From contig CAZTWL010000003.1 in assembly GCA_964617825.1 (NCBI GenBank), forward strand, positions 124,001-188,000: DNA of 64,000 nt. Direction: 5' to 3'. The notes below the pieces were generated by a model. The model was not told where the DNA came from. It searched no databases and saw only the letters and a program-made list of their open reading frames with translations. Every line of letters starts with the position of its first letter. The first letter of the stretch is position 1. This DNA comes from VSJD01 sp964617825 (GTDB lineage Bacteria > Verrucomicrobiota > Kiritimatiellia > JAAZAB01). Positions 59,565 to 64,000 of this stretch are shown in pieces. The translations under genes and the position numbers were made by a program.

Positions 59565-60845
59565 ATGTTGCCGATGTATGAAAACGGGGAGTTTTTCAAC
59601 AGTTTCAGCAGCCCTGACCCCAATAATATGAAAATGAACGCGCACAGGGATAAAGGCGGCTTGACCGTATACTTCGTCCGACATGGGCAGCCCGCCCTGC
59701 GCGGGTTGAATTGTCCGGAGGAGATCCGGAAATCCTTCATCACTACCGGATTGTCGCCCGTCGGACGGGCACAGGCGCGACAGGTCGGGCAATTTTTCAA
59801 GAAACAAGGATTTCAGGGCAGTGTTTTCGCTTCGCCACTGGAACGCGCCGCCGAGACGGCAAACATCATATGCGGCGAACTTGGGACAACCTATTATCTT
59901 GAGGCTTCCCTTCGCGAAGCCAGCAATCCCATCAGGGAGACGGAAAAGGCGCTGAAAGCCAAATTCGAGCGGATTGATTCAGCCTCCCGCTTGAACATCA
60001 CCCCCGAGATCGTCTCCGGCATCAAGGAGCCCACACAAGCGGATATCGGAAACCTCGGGATCAATTTTCTGAAAAACCTGCTGAAGGCTCGGGACAGGAG
60101 CGATGTCATCCTGGTTACCCATGGATGCCGGACATATTGCACGGTGCAGGAATCCCTGAAAGCCGTACTCGGCAAAAAAAACAACCTGAGAGACATCCAT
60201 GGACCCTGGAACTGCGGTTGCGTCAAGCTACATGTCGCCGAAGACGGCACGATCACCCTGCTGCGCCCGAACATGCCGGAAATGCTTCCACCGGAACTTG
60301 TCACGGACAACATCTCGTTTTATCTGGCGAATCCGTATCATCACAACATGCGGATTTACGGAGAACAGCGGAAGGAGACGCTCCCGGTCATTGATGTCAA
60401 TTCCGAATTCCGGAAACTCCTTGCTGGAGAGATTTCCTCCTGGACACAGGAAAGCAGATATGCACCCGCGTGTTTCATGATGAAAAACGGCCGTCTTTAT
60501 TTTGATCCGGCGAAGCCGGACCGCATGATTCAGTCCGTCATCTTTCCCGTAAAGCCGGAAACCGCCGTAAAAGTCAAGGTCCGTGCCTCCGGAGAGGGTG
60601 GCGTCCTGACGATCGGGTTCAAGGCATTCCTCAAAACCTTCTGGTACGATGAAAATTCGTTGATCCACGGGGAGCTCCACGGCGAAAGCAAAAGCGCCGA
60701 ATACAAGCTGTCCAGGAAAACGGAGACAAAACTATTCGAAGCGAAGACCGGCCCGCGGACCCGTTTCATCAACCTGTACCTGCTTGCGGAAGGCAATGCC
60801 GGGATATCGGTCAGCGGCCTTGAATTTTCCAGTAATAACGAGTAA
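59565..60845 (+). CDS. Histidine phosphatase domain with unknown C-terminal extension
   Basis: A protein of about 426 aa. Residues 30-230 are a histidine phosphatase (catalytic His in YFVRHGQPALR, second His in VILVTHGCRTY, FASPLERAAETANIICGEL). Residues about 265-426 form a beta-rich domain without recognised homology (PAKPDRMIQSVIFPVKPETA, TRFINLYLLAEGNAGISVSG). The start is uncertain: ATGs at 59565, 59574 and 59628 are in frame and none has a strong ribosome site. The 213 bp upstream hold no convincing gene. Confidence 0.75.
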   Translation: MLPMYENGEFFNSFSSPDPNNMKMNAHRDKGGLTVYFVRHGQPALRGLNCPEEIRKSFITTGLSPVGRAQARQVGQFFKKQGFQGSVFASPLERAAETANIICGELGTTYYLEASLREASNPIRETEKALKAKFERIDSASRLNITPEIVSGIKEPTQADIGNLGINFLKNLLKARDRSDVILVTHGCRTYCTVQESLKAVLGKKNNLRDIHGPWNCGCVKLHVAEDGTITLLRPNMPEMLPPELVTDNISFYLANPYHHNMRIYGEQRKETLPVIDVNSEFRKLLAGEISSWTQESRYAPACFMMKNGRLYFDPAKPDRMIQSVIFPVKPETAVKVKVRASGEGGVLTIGFKAFLKTFWYDENSLIHGELHGESKSAEYKLSRKTETKLFEAKTGPRTRFINLYLLAEGNAGISVSGLEFSSNNE

Positions 60846-60989
60846 CGGAAAAAACGGAGCCTCGGGGTCAGGGATGGATCCTCCCCCCGGCTGCGCCCGG
60901 GATGGCAACTCTCGCGGCATCGTTATTTGGCCAGCCAGGGGTCGTTCGCTTGCACCTTGATTCCGTCTTGCTTGCCGCCTGCGGGGAGA

Positions 60990-62792
60990 TTAGGCCGCTT
61001 TCTTCAATGCCGCCCGTTTTTTCTGGATCAACTGCTGGGCGATCATGATGACCGTGTTGGTCGACCAATACAGGACCAGGGCGGAAGGCATCGAATAAAA
61101 CATGACCAGCATCATGCCCGGCATCAGGAACAAAAGCATTTTCTGCTGGGCTTGATCGGTGGCCGGGGTCATCGATTGCTGCCAAGCCTGGGTGGCCGCC
61201 ATGAAAATAGGCAGAATGTTGAGCGCATCCCAGCCCAGCAGCGGAATGGTGAAGCCGAATGGGACCAGGCGCTCCGGTTCGCTGAGATCCTTGATCCACA
61301 GGAAGTCGGCAAAGCGCAGCTCGACGGCGCTGCGCAGGACAACGAAGAGGGCGATGAATACGGGAATCTGGACGAGCATGGGCAGGCACCCGCTCACCGG
61401 GTTGACCTTGTGCTGCTTGTACATGGCCATGGTCTCTTCCTGCAACTTGCGCGGGTTATCTTTATGTTTTTTGCGCAATTCCGCAATGAGCGGCTGAAGC
61501 TCCTGCATTTTCTTCATGCTTTCGGTGCTCTTGTGGGTCAGCGGCCAGAAAAGAATGCGAATGAAGACCGTGAGCAGAATGATGGCAATCCCGTAATTGG
61601 GAATGACGCTATAGGTGGCATTCAACACGATGAGCAGAAACTTGCACAACGGCGACCACATGCCGAATTCCATGACGTCTTCCTGGTGCAGGCCCAGTTT
61701 CCGCAGGATTGAATACTTTTTCGGCCCGACGTAAAGTTTGAGCGTCTGGGTAACGGATTCGCCCGGATTAAGCGTCCGTTCCGGGATAAAGGCTTGTGCG
61801 CCCACGGCCCGGATGTCGGCGCTCTTGGGAGCCAGGCTTGGATCCTGGGCTTCGCCGGGCGCCAGGGCGCGTTCCGCCATCAAGCTATAACCCATGGTGC
61901 CGCCTTCGGGCGCCAGGATCTGCACGAAGAACTTGCTCTTCACGGCCACCCAGTCTGCCGGAGTATTCGTTTGCAGGGTGATGGTCCGTGGCAGACGCTT
62001 GTCGTCTTCGGCCTGCTTTTTGAAAAGCTTGGGCAAATCGTCGGCCCAGTATTTGACGCCTTCCCCGCCGCTCGAATTGAGCACATCGATGCCCATCGCT
62101 TCCACGCCGGTGGTTTTGGATTCATCCTTGCCGATCCGCATGGAACCGAGTTGAACGCCGCATTCGGGCAATTTAGCCGTCTGGCGGCCTTCGTTGCGGT
62201 AGGTATCCTTGACGGTAATTTGATAATCGGCGCCGAAAGAAATCGAACGCGTAAAGTGCAGGCCGGCCGATGTCGTTTTATCGATGCGGAGTTCGCCGTT
62301 GGCGTCATCCTGCGCAAGCGTAAAGTCATCGGCGGCGGAAAGTTCCGGGAAGCCGGTATATGTAAGCGCGGGAGCATTGGAAAAATCGAGAACCATCGGC
62401 CCGCTTTGTTTTTTCACCGTTTGCCGGTATTGGGGAAATTCGGCGGCTACCAGTCCGCCGCCCCAGGACGAAAACGTGAGGACCATACTGGCGTTGGTCA
62501 GCGTTAGACGCTGTTCCGGCTGGCGGGTTTTGGCGATACTCGTTTCGAGAGCAGCCGGCGCCGGTGCATTCGAGGTTGCCGGGGTCGCGGCGAGTGCTTT
62601 GGCGTTCGCGGATGCCGTATCCGGCGACCGGCTTGCCGCCTGATTGGTTAAGGACGGCGCGAGCGCCGCTCCCGTGGCTGCGGCCGGTTTGGCCGGTGGC
62701 GGCGTTGGCTGGAAGAACCTGGTATAAACCATCGGCCAGGCCATCATAAGCATAAATAACACAACGACAATGATCAGATCTTGTTTTTTCAT
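60990..62792 (-). CDS. yidC: Membrane protein insertase YidC
   Basis: A 600-aa inner-membrane insertase of the Gram-negative type. It has an N-terminal anchor (LIIVVVLFMLMMAWPMVYTR), a variable Pro/Ala linker, a periplasmic beta-supersandwich domain (about 90-350) and the five-helix insertase core (YGIAIILLTVFIRILFWPLT, SGCLPMLVQIPVFIALFVVL, LPSALVLYWSTNTVIMIAQQ). It works alone or with Sec. It belongs to the rpmH-rnpA-yidD-yidC cluster. Confidence 0.97.
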   Translation of the reverse strand: MKKQDLIIVVVLFMLMMAWPMVYTRFFQPTPPPAKPAAATGAALAPSLTNQAASRSPDTASANAKALAATPATSNAPAPAALETSIAKTRQPEQRLTLTNASMVLTFSSWGGGLVAAEFPQYRQTVKKQSGPMVLDFSNAPALTYTGFPELSAADDFTLAQDDANGELRIDKTTSAGLHFTRSISFGADYQITVKDTYRNEGRQTAKLPECGVQLGSMRIGKDESKTTGVEAMGIDVLNSSGGEGVKYWADDLPKLFKKQAEDDKRLPRTITLQTNTPADWVAVKSKFFVQILAPEGGTMGYSLMAERALAPGEAQDPSLAPKSADIRAVGAQAFIPERTLNPGESVTQTLKLYVGPKKYSILRKLGLHQEDVMEFGMWSPLCKFLLIVLNATYSVIPNYGIAIILLTVFIRILFWPLTHKSTESMKKMQELQPLIAELRKKHKDNPRKLQEETMAMYKQHKVNPVSGCLPMLVQIPVFIALFVVLRSAVELRFADFLWIKDLSEPERLVPFGFTIPLLGWDALNILPIFMAATQAWQQSMTPATDQAQQKMLLFLMPGMMLVMFYSMPSALVLYWSTNTVIMIAQQLIQKKRAALKKAA

Positions 62793-62871
62793 GATGGTCT
62801 ATAAATGGCAGCCGCCAACAGGCGGTTGTTTGTTCCCTGATTCTCCATTACGCTGGCGTTCGTCGGTTACC

Positions 62872-63081
62872 TTAGGGCACATGATCCACTCCGCCTGGAT
62901 GGAATGGATGGCATTTGCCCAACCGAATAAGTCCCAAAACGAGTCCCTTAAAACACCCGTGTTTTTGAATGGCTTCGCTGCAATAAGCGGAGCACGACGG
63001 ATAAAACCGGCAACAATCGCCCAGCAACGGCGAGATTGTCAGCTGGTATAGCCGCAATAGTATGATCAAGAGCCGACGCAT
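62872..63081 (-). CDS. yidD: Membrane protein insertion efficiency factor YidD
   Basis: A 69-aa small amphipathic protein with the family core LIRLYQLTISPLLG-like LLRLYQLTISPLLG, the cysteine cluster CCRFYPSCSAYC and GLIRLGKCHPFHPGGVD. It lies between rnpA and yidC, its standard place. Confidence 0.96.
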   Translation of the reverse strand: MRRLLIILLRLYQLTISPLLGDCCRFYPSCSAYCSEAIQKHGCFKGLVLGLIRLGKCHPFHPGGVDHVP

Positions 63082-63100
63082 GATCTGATGTTAATGATTT

Positions 63101-63595
63101 TCATTTGCCGGAGGCGCTGTTGCCTGCGGCGCATAAACCCGCCTGGGCGGCAAGCCGGTTCAGCTCCTGAACCAAGTCGTTCCACCCGGCCTTGATGACC
63201 GCCGGCCGCGCCACCAGGACAACATCCGCGCGCCCCTGAAAGCCATGACGATTCAAGCGGAAGGCTTCCCTTAATCGTCGCTTAGCCCGGTTGCGCATGA
63301 CTGCCGGTCCAACCCTCCGGCTGGCCACCACGCCCAGGCGCAGGGCGGCATCATTGCCCGTGTAACGCCATAATACCATGAAACGTCCGACAAACCGCTG
63401 CTGCTGCGCATACGTGCGTTCGAACTGCAATTTACCTGTCAGGCGCCGGCGCCTGGGTAACCGGCAATCGGGCGCCGACGGAGCGCCAGGCCCTGACGAG
63501 AGCGGCCGTGCCAGAAATTTGGCGTTTCCGTCTTCGCCAAGACTGTGGCGGCGAGGCCGCCCGGGCAATTCAGGTTGCCGCGTCCCGGTGGTCAT
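63101..63595 (-). CDS. rnpA: Ribonuclease P protein component, with N-terminal extension
   Basis: The core matches RnpA (LPRRRRLTGKLQFERTYAQ, LRLGVVASRRVGPAVMRNRA with the RNR motif, KRRLREAFRLNRH). It binds RNase P RNA for tRNA 5' processing. The frame from ATG 63595 is 164 aa, about 45 longer than usual. The extra N-terminus is basic and proline-rich and may be untranslated if a non-ATG start nearer the core is used. Confidence 0.93.
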   Translation of the reverse strand: MTTGTRQPELPGRPRRHSLGEDGNAKFLARPLSSGPGAPSAPDCRLPRRRRLTGKLQFERTYAQQQRFVGRFMVLWRYTGNDAALRLGVVASRRVGPAVMRNRAKRRLREAFRLNRHGFQGRADVVLVARPAVIKAGWNDLVQELNRLAAQAGLCAAGNSASGK

Positions 63596-63657
63596 GGATG
63601 CTGCCCCTGTTAAGGATAGCGCTCTGCCCCATTGCAGGCATGGCAGCGGCGCTGTGC

Positions 63658-63795
63658 CTAATCGACGGTCAGACGGCGGCGGCCCTTTTGACGGCGTTGA
63701 GCCAAAACCTTGCGGCCATCCGCCGTGCGCATGCGGGCGCGAAATCCATGCTTGCGTTGCCGCTTTTTAACGGATGGATGATAGGTTGTATTCAT
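63658..63795 (-). CDS. rpmH: 50S ribosomal protein L34
   Basis: A 45-aa basic ribosomal protein (TYHPSVKKRQRKHGFRARMR, TADGRKVLAQRRQKGR). The start is ATG 63795 by family length. It heads the rpmH-rnpA-yidD-yidC cluster. The 205 bp between it and the window edge have no visible gene or clear DnaA boxes. Confidence 0.97.
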   Translation of the reverse strand: MNTTYHPSVKKRQRKHGFRARMRTADGRKVLAQRRQKGRRRLTVD

Positions 63796-64000
63796 TAATT
63801 TTCCCCGATATATATGGATCAGTTTTTCGCCACCGGCCTTCAACTGGAAGGCCATAGATCGGCAATGCAACCGCTAATAATCCATTTCCTTGTGCGATTG
63901 TCAAGCTCGCGCTCGATTTCGCTTGAGTTGGCCGTGAGCCTTATGGTATTTACGCCGCTCACATAGGGCGGACATCCGTTTGCTCGAATCGATCCGGGTG

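Noticed and set aside
63796..64000. Chromosomal origin with DnaA boxes next to rpmH
   Set aside because: No TTATCCACA-like cluster or AT-rich unwinding region is seen in the remaining bases; the origin may lie outside the window.

Overview
The window is high-GC bacterial chromosome, apparently from a draft or metagenome assembly: one run of ten Ns breaks the malic enzyme gene. Several features suggest a Gram-negative member of the PVC group, possibly Kiritimatiellota or Lentisphaerae: ThuA and Gfo/Idh/MocA sugar-catabolic genes, a GHL10 glycosidase, GH127, a sialidase-like protein, lipoproteins, an outer-membrane beta-barrel and a threonine/proline-rich tail-anchored repeat protein. This assignment is inferred from gene content; no rRNA is present. 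The last genes (yidC, yidD, rnpA, rpmH) are the cluster usually found near a chromosomal origin, but no dnaA is visible.

Layout. 1-3.8 kb: end of an unknown gene, corrinoid adenosyltransferase, PfkB kinase, tRNA-Glu and malic enzyme, whose start region is duplicated. 3.8-7.2 kb: ThuA, Gfo/Idh/MocA and a secreted repeat protein. 7.2-9.8 kb: a tightly overlapping operon of ECF sigma factor, zinc-finger/HTH anti-sigma-like protein and a GspE ATPase whose N-terminus is a GspF-like domain. 10.1-13.7 kb: riboflavin synthase and MutS. 13.85-20.67 kb: a 6.7-kb integrated element in tRNA-Arg(CCG) with 48-bp attL/attR. 20.7-25.4 kb: epimerase, two pseudogenes, MupG-like protein and GH127. 25.6-32.1 kb: barrel protein, thioredoxin, repeat protein, frr, pyrH and GHL10. 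32.4-35.9 kb: HAD phosphatase, sialidase-like protein, Eda and KdgK. 35.9-43.8 kb: NAD synthetase, a receiver-PEP/pyruvate-binding protein, glutamate dehydrogenase and a membrane metallophosphoesterase. 44-49.6 kb: comF, accD, folC, tRNA-Leu, PIG-L deacetylase and a ceramidase-like protein. 49.6-56 kb: lipoprotein, serC and an iron/phosphonate-type ABC transporter. 56-61 kb: glycosidase-like protein, DUF3313 lipoprotein and histidine phosphatase. 61-64 kb: yidC-yidD-rnpA-rpmH.

The two most unusual systems are the ECF/anti-sigma/GspF-GspE operon and the tRNA-Arg element. In the element nearly all genes run leftward. It has a tyrosine recombinase at attR, matching 13-bp arm-type repeats near both ends, a replication-type HTH protein whose gene carries five iteron-like repeats, an ERCC4-family nuclease and six small HTH proteins. 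No virion or conjugation gene is recognisable. Carbohydrate genes elsewhere suggest use of complex polysaccharides, host glycans and ketodeoxy sugars, feeding pyruvate through KDPG aldolase, malic enzyme and the PEP/pyruvate protein.
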